Part shown: one piece after another, positions 35,824 through 48,304 of the stretch
How the letters are laid out: the number at the start of each line of letters is the position of its first letter
How positions within the stretch are numbered: the stretch's first letter is position 1
NCBI GenBank assembly: GCA_964019165.1
Contig: OZ025272.1
Span: 10,197,856-10,261,855, forward strand
Direction: 5' to 3'
From: Mastigias papua
Lineage: Eukaryota; Cnidaria; Scyphozoa; Rhizostomeae; Mastigiidae
DNA: 64,000 nucleotides
Notes under the pieces: generated by a model
Told to the model about the DNA's origin: nothing
Databases searched by the model: none
The model's input: only the letters and a program-made list of their open reading frames with translations
Program-made: the position numbers and the translations under genes

Positions 35824-37410
35824 CTAACATTGCTTACCAGGCTCTCTATTTGGACTGCAATCATCCTCGTTAATCCAGTACCAGATTAGTCCAGGGTTTC
35901 CCATCTTTCCATAAATATAAGGTGCTGGATTATATTGCAAGTCATCAGAAACTATCGTTCCCCACCAGGACCAAGTTGAACTCTGCGATGTTGTCAAGAT
36001 GCCACTCCTTTCGCCCAGCCACGGCATTCGCTTATTAATAGTACCCCATGATGCATCATAACTCCATTCATTAAACTGGTGGATCAATTTCACATCCGTC
36101 TGACTCCATGATTTAGATAAGAATCTAAAAGATATCTAAATGTTAGAGAAATTGCATGGAGAGATTATATACGTCCATTTTCTTGTACGCAGATGAAACT
36201 TATAAATCATTTGCTTCAGCATTTTAGTCTCTTCTCCTGGCTGTTTTGAGGGGAGAGGAGGCAAGATTTGCCAACTGGAACATATTCAAACAGTACTTAA
36301 GATGTGGCTGTTGCAATTCTCGTATCTTTAAAAAACAGGAATCAATTCTACTTACGTAAAAACGCTAATTTGATGTGTCTTAATGCTTTTCCTAATGGGG
36401 GAGATATTTGCTATCTACATGTATTTTATGATTTACTTTAGCTATTTTTGGGATCACATACAAGTAGGAACAGTTTCTCATACAAAATTGAAAATCTGAA
36501 CATTGATCGGAAAATATGGAGGTGAACATCCAACATTTTGTAAATAAGAACAGTGTCACTTTGTTAAATGTGGCACACCATCTACTACTCAACTTTTAAG
36601 GTAGCCCTCCTTGAGAAAAGTTTGGACAACCCTGTACTACCTATCTGACTAAGGTTGCTTATCAAAGCACATATTGCTTCATATTGCTTGCTATTTACAA
36701 CATAGAAACACATCCCAAGATTTCATATAGCTTTTACCATGGTTTATGAATACAATTTTCGTATCTTTAAAACATGAAACAATTCTACTTACGTGTACTT
36801 CATTGGTGCTTCCCATATTCCACCCCAGTGGTTGAATTTGTGTGCATCCAATTTGTACCTGAATGAAGCATTATTTGAAATACTTTTGATGCTGTCAGCA
36901 ATATGCAGAATGGAATAATCATCAGTTATCGATGGCAGATCTTCGTTGCGAGAAAGAACCTACAATGTAATATAATACAGTTCTGTTAATTCCTGTCCTA
37001 ACCATAATGAAGTTCAACTTTACTCTGCTTTAATACCGCATTAAGTAGAAGAATTTATTTGACGACAAATTTAACAAAAATTTTATTTCACACCAACTAA
37101 AACCAACCTCATGTTGCGATTAAGGGAAAAACTCCTTGAAATAGCAACAGCATCCAGTGCGATAGACTGTGACAGAGTGATGCATCATTAGACAAAACTT
37201 TATAAATACTCAATTTACAAACCTACCTGATCTTTTGTCCACTTTCCATGAGCACTAGTCAGCAAAAGCGTCCACCCTCCCGCATCAGATGTCATATCAC
37301 AATAAAGAGTTACAGTTTCGAATTCTGATTTCTTTGCAATATAAAAACCATTTTGGAAAACCACACCTTTCCTTTGACCACTAATTTTGATTTCATTGCA
37401 TGATCTTTTA
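35824..37410 (-). CDS. Third fibrinogen-like domain and stop of the ADAM-TSP1-fibrinogen gene
   Basis: Three exons, read on the minus strand: 37410-37227, 36959-36793 and 36124-35824 (TAG stop). They form a complete fibrinogen C-terminal-like module of about 215 residues. Visible marks are RSCNEIK at the start, GFYIAKK, LYCDMTSDAGGWTLLLTS, DDYSILHIADSIKS, FRYKLDAHKFNHWGGIWEAP, FNEWSYDASWGTINKRMPWL, WSWWGTI, and NPAPYIYGKM followed by GLIWYWINEDDC. This variant family is common in cnidarian secreted and skeletal-matrix-type proteins. Such domains usually bind carbohydrate or other proteins outside the cell. The best preserved of the three copies, it keeps the WWGTI and IWYW motifs. It ends with a short Cys-containing tail, NREPGKQC. 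Exon phases (2 in, 0, 2, stop) match the second fibrinogen-like domain upstream. Confidence 0.85.
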
Positions 37411-37628
37411 CTGACAGGAATAAAGAAGAACAAACTAAACCTATGCGCTATGAAGGCATAATGAGATTCAATGATATAGAAAATCTATTAGGCAAAATCA
37501 TCAAGGTATTTAAATAATAAGAATAAAAAATGTGTTTTGCTTGGATGTAATTTGACTAACTCTCCACTTAGGTCATATTGTTACTGAAAATGACATGATC
37601 AGAGTTTCTTGTATCTCGCATTGCCTAC

Positions 37629-39306
37629 CTTGAAATCTCTCGCATCCACATTCTTATGAACTTTGGCTTTACCTTACTGCCTTTGATGTAAATTGATGAA
37701 TTAGATGACACAAGTACACCATCTTCACCACTCGAGGCCTATTGTATGAAAAGGAGATTAATCCTTGCAGCGATTCTCTCTTTCACTAAAAAAAGGAATG
37801 TTCAACCACAACTGCATTCAGTATTTCAGTATCTCTTATAAAATTTCAAGAAATCATATAAGGTAAACAGCGTATGTCTCATAATTATGGATTTTAATGA
37901 AAATTCAACGCAGGTATGGAGCTACTTAAATACAACTTGTGCTACAACCCACGGAATCTTTCCAAGTCATTGCCTGAATGCTCCAGTAACAGTAAATGTA
38001 CAACATTATTATTTAATATATTTTTTTCATTTAATATTAAGATATACAGACTTATTTTCTATTTGGGATTTATTGATACGTCAGCATCAAATCTTACTGT
38101 TTTTTCTGTAGTTAGATATGATGATGGGTTGTCGAGTATAAATGGAACTCTCTGAGCTAAATTGCTATCGGACTCATTCCAGTTGTCGAATTTCTTCAAC
38201 AGCTTCGGTTTCTCTGTGTTGATATTACATACAGCAACTGCATCTTCTATTCTTGCTTCAAAAATACCTCCCCACCTTTGTTGCCCATCAGCCTCAATCA
38301 TGTACTGAAATGTGCTCTCCTAAAGTAAATAATTCTCTATCAAATATCTACAAGGGAAATCAATATACCATAACGGGTAGGGAAACAATTACTTCAATTT
38401 CATGTGACAATGTCCAATCTTTTGATGGAGCATGGTGTTATGCAAAGAAAGGAGTTCAGTATAAGCATACAAAACTGAGGTCTCAGAGGAAAAGGTGCTG
38501 ACTGCTTCCATTTTCAACAGAATCCGCTTTCAAGTTTTGTAAAACTCCATAAACTAGCACAAGGCTATCTGCTTCAATAGCTAAGAAGAACCGGTCCCAA
38601 ACAAGTGTTTTGTCATCCATAGGTTCAAGTGAGGGTTCAATGCCTGCCAACAGTCTTGGAACACTTGCTATGATTTACGCTATAGATGAGCTATAGCATC
38701 CCCTCCCCCGTTAAACAATGTTGTATGAAGCAAATATGGGCAACTCGAAGGCCAAAAGTGATGCGTGTTTTTAAAGCTACTGGTCTCCGCTATCGAATCA
38801 GCATTGTTTCAGGGGGGGGAGGGGGTCTACATTTTAAGTGGAATCAAGGAGAAGCGGCAGGAGTCGGAAATCAGTACAATTGTGTGGGTTTTCCAACAAC
38901 TTTTGGCAGGCATTGTTGCCTTCTTAGGTGGGAGATCATACTCATTTTACTTCTCAAATACTTTGTGGTTCCCAAACTTCTTAACTACGTAAATACCTCT
39001 AGTTTCTTTAAGCTTGCTATTCCTTTGGCGTAAGATAAGATTGAATAATCCTCAGATTTTGATGCTTTGTCTATGTTTCTTGAAAGGGTCGTTGCTTTAG
39101 TCCAACCAGCATTAGATACTTTGTTCAACACCATCGTCCAACCGCCACCAAAACTATCCATATCGCAAAAAGTGCTTATTATTTGTCCTTTAGAAGTCTG
39201 TATCTGGTACAACCCTGATTTGGGTTTATGTCTTCGCTTCAGAGCCCTTAGTCTGATCTCTGTGCAGGAAAATGGCCTTCTATACTTTCCTTCTCTCACC
39301 CAATAC
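37629..39306 (-). CDS. Second, divergent fibrinogen-like domain (with a bridging exon)
   Basis: Exons 39306-38997, 38304-38098 and 37738-37629 on the minus strand. The first is a bridging exon. It opens with YWVREGK, the natural end of the preceding fibrinogen-like domain, and then continues into the start of the next one (FSCTEIRLRAL, SGLYQIQTSKG, TFCDMDSFGGGWTMVLNK, EDYSILSYAKGI). It enters in phase 2, completing the Trp codon left by the exon ending at 42187. The second exon gives YMIEADGQQRWGGIFEARI and KFDNWNESDSNLAQRVPFIL. The third, short exon (IYIKGSKVKPKFIRMWMREI) is poorly conserved: the usual W-W-G-T-I stretch is missing. This domain may be structurally weakened. Phases 2-0-0-2 agree throughout. 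Confidence 0.7.
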
Positions 39307-39817
39307 CTTGAGAAAACAATACGCTATAGCTTCAATATCAGAATGCCTAGTCATTTCTAACTTATAGTAATAATGACAACTTTTTCTTGCTTCAGTTCAT
39401 CGATATGATCTTAAAATCTACCAGTACAGATGTTACAACAACGTAATTTGTACTTGGTTGGCTTAGTGTGCTAAAAAAGGAAGTAATATATGGACCTGGA
39501 TGGTAAAGTTGAAGATAGTTGGAGTGCCTTAGACCAAATTGAATTGAGCTGTTGAAAGGAGTGCTCTAGGAGGAATGATATAATGAGCCCCTGCGACGTT
39601 AACTGAGTCTGAAGTCTATTGGTGTATTCAGCACGAATGGATTTCAAAACCAGTTCTGTGTTTGAGAAAATATCTTATTGAATATTTGCACCATAGTTCG
39701 TATTTCTCCATAACTCTATTATTGTTGTAATTACTGGATAACTTTAAAGAAGACCGTACTATTCCCTGATTTTGCATAATGTTTACAGAGGGTAACTGAA
39801 AAGCTTGGCCAAAATGA

Positions 39818-41134
39818 TCAATGAGTGTATGTTATCAATTCGGACGAAAACCTTACTAGGAGAGTTGCTGCAGCTGGGACGTCCTTCTTACAGAAAAGAT
39901 AGTATGTTGATCGAATACAACTATTGATAGATGATCTGATCAAACTTGTTGCAGGTACTTTTGGCACTCCTATACTTGTTAATGCAGTTAAATTACATTT
40001 TCCTGAATCGTTTTTACCGATATGTCCCTGAGCAATATTACTCATGCTCAGATTGACGAAAATATAAAAAGGTTTTACTGTAGTCATAGGACAGACCAAG
40101 CAAAAGAATCCTTGCAAAATCAACCGAAACAAGCCGTACACCAAGAGAATAAGACACTTTGAGGAAAACAGGACTTTTACATCAAACAAAAAGGAGTTTT
40201 ACCGGAATGCTAGTGGAGATTCCTATGCCAAAACTTTTCAGCACCGTGAAAAATGGTTCCCCATGAGCAGAATATATTCCGATGGGAGTCATTACAGGGT
40301 TGACGAAATTGATTTTATTATAGGCTCCTGTTATTTCCTCGTCCTTCAAAAGATGCTTGCATTTTGTGGCTTTTCTAGCAGCGTCTGATTTGGCGATAGA
40401 TTCATGACTCACAGTTAATGCTTCCATAAACATATCGTTCTTTCTTTCAATCAAAATAAGATCAGGTCTAATAGCAGTTCCAGTAAGTATTCCCACTGGG
40501 AGAAAAGATGACAAATCACAACAGAGTTTCTTTGCGATTGGTTGTAAAAAGTTGGCAAGATTAATAAGTACAGAGTCTTGCCTCCAAGTATAGCGGTTCA
40601 AACAAGAAAAACATCCACTTACGACATGCTTTGTAGTTTGGATTTCTCTGCAGAATGCATAATTGGCACTGATGTTAGTACCCCGTCTTGCTAAATTAGT
40701 TAAGCAGGCAAGAGAGCATTTCATGTATCTTATAGTGAAGCTATAGATGTTTTCGGGGAGCCTGTTCTGCACCTTGATACACGAATCTTTTGCCTTCAGG
40801 AGAGCTGTTTTCCATATTTTTAAATTACTGCGCCTGGGACATTAAATGACTCTATTTTAGCTGTTTGCTCTTCACGGATCCTTTTTAGTACAGCTTTTGT
40901 TGTCTGGAATGAGTCATATTGGTTTGACTTCTCAGATGTGCAGCTATGCAGTTTACGAATATCATCATTGATGGAGATGTTTAGACATTGTCGGAAGGAT
41001 AAATGGCAAAGTTTATGCTTGGAACTAATATCCACAATTTCTTGACCATAGCTACCTTTGTTCAAACGTGCTATCTCAACCTTTCCACAAACAGGTATAT
41101 TTAGCCACTGTCTAAGATAATTATGGCTAGCCAT
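39818..41134 (-). mobile_element. Non-LTR retrotransposon C-terminal fragment in an intron
   Basis: Two minus-strand frames (41134-40820 and 40772-40182) are pieces of one polyprotein separated by a frame break. The first has LRQWLNIPVCGKVEIARL and CHLSFRQCLNISINDDIRKL. The second has CREIQTTKHVVSGC, RYTWRQDSVLINL, TAIRPDLILIERKN and EALTVSHESIAKSDAARK. This resembles the end of R2/NeSL-like retrotransposon proteins: a CCHC-type finger followed by a restriction-like endonuclease (the RPD motif and a downstream E/K). It lies between the first and second fibrinogen-like domains' exons, in the same orientation as the host gene, and is inactive as it stands. The 3' limit is uncertain. Confidence 0.75.
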
Positions 41135-41817
41135 ATCTACATTTTGTTTTATCCAGGTCCCATTAGTATCTGATATTGTGAGGTCCTAGCTGATTTTACT
41201 GAGAAAGTACCTATCATATAGCTGTAGTTTGTTTTTGGGGTGCAAAGTTGGCAGATGAATAAGACTTAGGATTCGATTGGTGGCATCTAGTAACTAGTTG
41301 TTCTTTGTCTTAATAGTTCTGTTGTTATCATTTAATAATCATAACGATAATGATAATATAATCAGTGTGACAAAGAGATTCAAGCACACTAACCGGACAT
41401 TGTTGTAGTATACAAGTGCAAAACGGAAGCTAGAATTGTTAATATTGCAATACCTGATGGTGCCAGGATGTGTTAGAAGGAAATAGAAAAGATAGATAAG
41501 TAAAAATCATTAAAGGATGAAATTGCTAGATTATGGAATATGCGGAAAGTCACTGTAATTTGTATTGTTGTTCGAGCATTGGTAGTGATACCAAAGCGAT
41601 TTGAAAAGTTCGTGAAGGAAGTAGGGATACACATTCGTGTCGAGCATATGCAGAAAACTGCTTTGTAAGGGACAGAAAGAATATTAATATTGGTTCTTGG
41701 TTCTTAGTTACTTGGTTCAAGGACATGTGAGTTCTTTGGCATCTGGTTGATACCTGCATTCACAGAGACTATTCCAAAGTATCTTACATCTACTGCTTTG
41801 AGTTGATACTTAGCAAA

Positions 41818-41866
41818 CATAATAATAATAATAATAATAAATTAATAATAATAATAATAATAACAA
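41818..41866. repeat. (ATA)n microsatellite
   Basis: About 48 bases of ATA/AAT triplets with one interruption, inside the intron between fibrinogen-like domains one and two. Confidence 0.9.
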
Positions 41867-42186
41867 GGAAAAAATAAATGAGTTATTTACAGTTGGCAAT
41901 TAAAGGAAAGATAGCTAACTGGGCCAATTAAAGCCAACTATTTGAATACATTGTAACTTGATACTGAAAGCTAACTGACATTTGCTCTGATATTGAAGGG
42001 GCTCAAGATGCAAGAGCATGTGCATCTGCGAATGAACAGGGATTGCAAAAAATCAAGAAGAGCGATCATTGAACACTATGAATATAAAGGAAAGAAGGTT
42101 AATAAAAGAGCGTTTGATTTACGCTTAATGCCAAATATCTAGCCGCTTTTCAGATATGTGAATTGATATACAACAAAATATCTTAC

Positions 42187-44574
42187 CAAATATACTCAGG
42201 GTTTGGCTCTTTGAAGCCGCCCCTTATCCAAGGTGCTGTAAAATAGTCCGATTTGCTACCTGAAAAATAAAACCATGAGCGGAGGAAGTGAAGAAGGAGA
42301 GTTCGAGTATCACTGTGCATTGCTTAAATTCGAATGTATTTATGAAAGCGAAAGGCAAACCATGTATAAGCTCACATATTTGGAGTTTAACTTACATTCT
42401 GACTACTTTATTGGAAGGTATTACGTGCATAATCTGTGTCCCTCATTGTAATGTTAGATGAAAAATCTTTTCAAGATGCTGCTTAATATCATATTGGCTC
42501 AGCCATGAGAACAGCTCAGAGTTTGGCTTCGTGTTAATTAAAAGCTTTAGGGACATTTTGAGCAGCATTGAAGATTTAAGTTCTCTAGCATTTAATAAAT
42601 GCCACTCAATGATAGGGAAATACATCAAGTCGTCGGAGTAGCCCTCATGGGGGCTATTTATTCTTGACACTTTGGATGGGGCTTTATGCCAATTTACTAA
42701 CATCAATTAAAAGTAAATGGATAATTTACAAGAGAGATTTATCATCTGAAGTCTATGTGAATCAAGTTATATACCTTAAAAAGGTAGACAGAGAATCGAC
42801 AGATTATGCAATCTCACCTGTAATCGAGCCCCACTTAGTTTCACCTGTTTGAGTTGTTAGCCGACTTCCAACAATGTGAGGCATCCTATTTGCAATGGCA
42901 TCACTTCCTAGTGTCCAGTTATCAAACTTCTTAATAAGCTTCAATTTAGTTTGAGAAGATGAAGACGTGTCAAATTTGTAAGTAATTGGAGCAGCCCATA
43001 TGCCTCCCCAGCGTCCTAGAAAATCATGTGACACTTCTATCAGAATTCTATCCACTGATGTTGAATTTGCAGCATGCATTGCAATGTGACATTAAGATGG
43101 ACTAGTATGAATTTCAATTAGAAGATCGTGATATGTTGAAGAAGAAATTCCCAGGACGATTTACAAACAAGCCTGTTATAAGAAGGTGGTTTGCAAAAAT
43201 AAATGTCAAACTCCTCAAAACATTAAGAAAGTGTAATTCTGGAGTCTTGAGAACTAACAAAGTGTAGAACCTGATTATATACTTAAAATTCCAGTCTTCA
43301 AACAAGCCTATCGTCCCTTGTACTTATTTTATGTAGATTCCTTGTGTTACTCTATGAACTCCAGTGTTATGCTTAGGTAGTGTTGATCTGTTTAACGAAA
43401 GCTTTAGGAAGCCTTAAGTATTGAAATCGCCAAATGCTAGGAAAGTTTCAGCCCTGGGCCAAAAAAGCTGCATATGAGTTAGAGTGCACTGCGAGTAGAT
43501 CTAGTTAGCTTTCTTTTTATTAATTGCTGCACTATCTCTAATGTCCACTTTATCACCATTCACTTTTCACACAAATAATGAAGATCGCAGGCCTAAAAAT
43601 CTACAGAAGTTTGATTGACTAATTATCAAGCAACAGAGAACGAGATCCGTACTTCTAACCGAATGTGGCAAAATAAAGCCTCAGTTCTACATGATTAATA
43701 GGATATCTGGTGACGTAAGACTAGGTCAATTGTTTGATCTCTACTGCACAGCGATCCTTACGTAATGTAGCTCCCATATAATTGCAAGATTCGCACAACC
43801 CTATCACAAACATGACATGGCGGGTCTCTGATCATCTGGTTTTCATTGCCAGAGTCATCTCATAAAAATTTTGGCGTTGAAATGTATAAAATGGAGGAAA
43901 ACAATAATTCCTGCATTCCTAGTAACATTCTGTCGACTCTGGTCAGCACTACAACTAACTGAGACAAGTTTTGTAAATGAGGTGCTATAGGGACTTAAAT
44001 CTCTAATGTCAGGCCGACAGGTATGATGCCCCAACAGAAGACTCAGAATTTATAAGAGCTGTGATGGTTGAGATAGAACATTTTCTATCTTGATCGCTGG
44101 GATTGCTGGTGACGCAAGGAGTGCTGGGAAAAGTGAAGAGGCAGCTTCCATTAAGACGCAAGCATGAATGATTACAAATTTATGCGATGCTTTCTTCGCC
44201 AGTGATCCTAGCGATCACATGGAAACTAGGCTTAACAAAGAAATCACAAATACCTCTATTATGTGCTTCAAGGCGATACTCAAATGTGTCATCATCGATG
44301 TCATAGTTTTCCTTAATTGGGTCAACATACTTCAAAATGGAATAATCAGTCCATAATGATGGTTTGTCTTTATTTCGCTCTCTGACCATATCAGATGTTG
44401 TCCAGGTATTTGTACTAGCAGTGACAACAAGGGTCCAACCACCGCCATCGCGTATCATATCACAATACATTGGCATTACTGATCCGTCAGACATCGTAAT
44501 ATTGTACACACCATCGATCATGGGTCTGTTAGAGTCTTGCAGTTTCTTCATCAACAGTTTACAGGACTTGGCGT
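42187..44574 (-). CDS. First fibrinogen-like domain
   Basis: Exons 44574-44254, 43015-42818 and 42259-42187 on the minus strand. The first encodes AKSCKLLMKKL, DGVYNITMSDGSVMPMYCDM, RDGGGWTLVVTASTNTWTTS, DYSILKYVDPIKENYDIDDD and TFEYRLEAHNR. The second gives GRWGGIWAAPITYKF, KFDNWTLGSDAIANRMPHIV and KWGSIT. The third gives SDYFTAPWIRGGFKEPNPEY, ending in the phase-2 codon of a Trp that is completed by the exon starting at 39306. All borders are AG/GT and all internal phases are 1. If the last intron were retained, the frame would stop at once (TAA). Together with the completion in the next exon this is a full fibrinogen C-terminal-like module. Confidence 0.85.
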
Positions 44575-44901
44575 CTGAAGAATTAGGATTGTGGATTACA
44601 ATAAACTCAAGGTAAGAGGTTCTTTAGGGAGGAAGATGGAAGAAGGAATGGACTGATGAAATTGCTTCTGGATAGACGAACTGGTGAAGATGCGAATAAC
44701 AACTACCTGAACAGTAAGAAGCTTTAAGGGTACATTGTTGAGCAAATGCTTGAATGAATTACTGGACAAATGAAAAGACAGTAGTATGAAGGAAGATGGG
44801 CGGAACAAAAGTTATGAGGACCCTCTGAATGGGTGAAAGTATAAATAGACAAAAGTCTTGAATCAAATGAGGCTGAGGAATAAAACTATTGAGCGACATA
44901 C

Positions 44902-45084
44902 TTGGGCAAGCATCTGTATGACACTGCTCGTCTTGGTAACTATCTCCTACACAGTATTTTCCACCATGAGCTGGGAATGGAGCGTCACAAAAGCGGAATC
45001 TCTGCCTTGTACCACCATTGCATGGTAAGGAACAGGTTGACCACGATATCCACTGACCCCAGTCTCCATTAATTGCATTCAAAC
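44902..45084 (-). CDS. Thrombospondin type 1 repeat exon
   Basis: A single 183-nt phase 1-1 exon encodes one complete TSP1 repeat. The tryptophan ladder is in DWGQWISWSTCS, followed by CNGGTRQRFRFC, then CVGDSYQDEQC and DACP, giving six cysteines in the usual order. TSP1 repeats act outside the cell in matrix and glycosaminoglycan binding and are often C- and O-glycosylated at such motifs. It is linked in phase to the EGF-like exon on its 5' side (45427) and to the first fibrinogen-like exon on its 3' side (44574), which supports one transcript. Confidence 0.9.
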
Positions 45085-45426
45085 CTAAAGCAACGTTATC
45101 ACAAGATCATTATTGTAAACCATAATCACAAAATGTGAATGTTCCCGATAGATTTTAGACAGAAAAATTAAATTTTTAGTGCATACAAATGCATCCATCA
45201 TGAAGTCAAAGGAAGGTAAACTATAAATAAATTTGCCAGAACCTTTCCATTAACATTCTCTAAATGTTTTTCTGGTTCAGACGTATGGGAACATCTTTAA
45301 TATAGTTTTACTTATAATTCCTATCTTGTAAATAACTTAAAGTGAAATTTAATTATGACCGATGTGGCAAAAGATGAGAAAAATTATTTTAAGAAATGTT
45401 AACAATGTTGGAAATATTCAATGAAC

Positions 45427-48058
45427 CTGATGTGCAGTTTGTGTTCGGATCAAGCCCTCCAGAGCAATGACATTCGCCGTTATTATCACAGGTCTACAAT
45501 GACATAACAGGACAGAGGCTATGAACAAGATGTCGTATTGATTGAGGAAGTCATTCCTTTGTAGGGGAAAAATTAACAATGATAAGGAAATATATCAGTT
45601 ATAAACTAACAGAATATAATAGCTTGCGAGCTCCCTTGGACTTCAATATAGAAGGCAAACCTACTTAAACAAGGGAGCTTGTTTCGTGCGAAGAAACCCA
45701 AACACCTTAGCTGTTAGTATACGCAATTGAGATTAATGTACAACATATATCAAAGATAAAAATGAGATAAGCTTACCCCTTGACCAGCACATTCTTTTCC
45801 ATTTACTTCAGGACATGTTTTGATTTTCAGCTCAGATATTGACTTACAACTGTAGCCGGAACACATCTAGAAATATGAAGAAAGAGGATGCTTATATAAA
45901 ACTCTTTGTTTTGTTTAAATGAAAAATTCCACATATGTATAAATCGCGCTTTCAGTTACGTTCTATGTTTGGTTGTGTAAACATTCTGCAACATGGCATA
46001 TGTAGTTTTATAATTATATTGCATAGGTTTCAAGAGTTTGAGAGTATGAAGCTCTTCTTAAAGTTGAATTAGCCAACAACAATGTGAATAAAGAAGTCAA
46101 TACGACATTAAATGAGACATATTGTGGGGACCTTGCTTTGCCTCATCGATTTGAATATATTACAAATTCACACTTCTATTCGAGAGCTAAATGACATGAT
46201 AGTATTCTGACCACGATATATCGACAATGACAATTTATGACTCTAAGGAACCGATTATATAAGAGCTCTCTCGAAAATGTCAACTTCTCTCACATCCTTT
46301 GCAGTCCATTCAAATTATTCAAGAAACATTAACGTACTGAGTTTGCGATTCCATGAGAAAATCCCAGTCCGGGCTAGAATTTGAGTCCTCCTTCAGCTAG
46401 ACAGGCTGTGATTTCTAGTCAGGTGAAGTTGATGAGATATTTCATGTAATCACATTTTTCCAGCTCGGGCTGAGAATTTAGTTGGTGCACGTGCATTTAG
46501 TGCACAATCCTGGCAATAATAGACTAGCAGAAGTTATAGCTTTAAATGGCTCCTCTGTAATGGGAGTGATTTCTGGTGGTTTACAATTTCAGGTATTATC
46601 ACTGTAAATGATAGCCACGTCTGTATGAATGACCTCATGTTGTTCCTCCTTTTCTACGGTGAAATAGCTCCTACTGTTCCATTAGGCTCTAGCAGGTTGC
46701 TGAACGTTGAATGAAGTAAGCCTAGTTATCTCCAGTTTTCCATTAGACGATCGAGCGTTAACACGAATTCTTTTTAAGTCTAGCCAAGGCTGAAAACTCT
46801 TATGTAATAGCAAGAAAATTTCATCATGGCTAGCCGGGCTAAGATTGCAGCCCGTGCTGAGAATTCTTACACAATCGGCCTCTATTATGGTAAGTTTTTG
46901 AGTAATTTAATAGTACGACATCACACCTTGCCATCTCCACATTTTGTACCACCTGCAACCATACCCAATCCAGTTCCAATTTGATCATTTGATGATCCGG
47001 GTATCGTTATACTAGCAGCACTGCAACAAAATGAATTGTTTTTAGTGACAATCCATGTAGTGAGATGTATTGGTGCTAGCCATCTGTACAATTAGTGCCT
47101 TATCATGCCTTATGAGAGTGGGACTAAGATACCCCTCGAGTCATAATCAATATAATGTATATGAAGAGAGACTATTGCATCCTATGAAAGATCAGCCAAA
47201 GTTGAGAATGTCTAGTAAAATGCTTTGCAAACAAACCTGCATCTGGTTCCATTGATAAAAAATTCTTTATAAACACTGCCATATTCCTTTTTTGGCGTTT
47301 TTCTGCCTGAGTTACATTGCAGCTGGCCACAGAAAACATCCCTTCAGTGGAAAATGACGTAATGTGAAGTGAATGAGTGCAAAATGTTGTTGATACAGAC
47401 AATATCAGGTCTTAGTGGATCACATTTTCTAGCAGTTGCAAAAGCAATCATAAAGATTATAGCTGAAAAAATAAATATGCTTAATTATTAACATCCAATC
47501 AATCTTTCAATGGACAGTCAGAGTGAACCAAGGGTTATATGTGGCCCGGGAGCCGTGTAATACCCAGGTCTGCTCTTGAGTGTGATCCACCCATGGTTAC
47601 CCAGTTCTCTTGAAATGGCACAATTGTAATGATATCACTTACTTCTGATCACAAGATTTATTTTTTGCATGGTCGCATGTTCCAAATCCGTTTGCTTCTG
47701 TGTTCAGTTTGGTCCAACAAGAACGACCAGCTGGGCGTGTACCTTTGTGGCAAATCAAGGATAACGTCATGAATAACCTACCAGGCTTATGAAGTAATAG
47801 TGAGCACAGAAATCATTTGTAGGGCAATTCCGTCATTGACATTGTCAACTAGTCAAGCAATCAGTAAACGAACCATTCAATCAAAAAATCAATCAATCAA
47901 TGAATCAGCCAATCATTAAAACTATTCAATAAAGTCACCAGTTCATTAGTTTGCTATTCATGCAATCAAACATAATTCTCACCTGGATTCCAAAGGTCCA
48001 TGCATTGATTGCTAAGCGACTTCGAGCAGCTACCACTGTAGCAATAGGATGTAGAGCC
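45427..48058 (-). CDS. ADAM cysteine-rich region and EGF-like exons
   Basis: Five minus-strand exons: 48058-47983, 47742-47643, 47020-46927, 45866-45777 and 45493-45427. Phases run 0/1, 1/2, 2/0, 0/0 and 0/1 without conflict. The translated order matches the ADAM cysteine-rich domain: SYCYSGSCSKSLSNQCMDLW, then CWTKLNTEANGFGTCDHAKN, then GTKCGDGKMCSGYSC, and finally CAGQG..CDNNGECHCSGGL, which is the EGF-like tail. In ADAM proteins this region sits between the disintegrin domain and the membrane anchor and helps choose substrates or adhesion partners. Here no transmembrane segment follows; the frame passes into TSP1. The exon at 48058 joins in phase 0 with the disintegrin-side exon ending at 61434, giving the canonical text CPTDVYQKDGVTC..YCYSGSC. 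Confidence 0.85.
45500..47000. other. Intronic sequence, nothing recognised
   Basis: Apart from the exons at 45777-45866 and 46927-47020, this stretch holds no open frames or repeats I can name. Confidence 0.4.
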
Positions 48059-48304
48059 CTATAAGAAACCCTGAATTTATCGTAATTGTTGGGGACATCA
48101 GATTAGCCCTGCAGTATATTACTACCAGAAGTTGAGAAATAAGTTCATAGTTCTAAAAAATTGACATACGGGTGTTTGTTACTGACATTCAGTTCAAATT
48201 AAGAGCTTTGTAATAAAAAAGAGAGACCTGAAACACCTTTGTACTAGTTATATAACAACTACTACAACAGCAAGAACAAAATACGGAATCAAAATATAAA
48301 CAAC

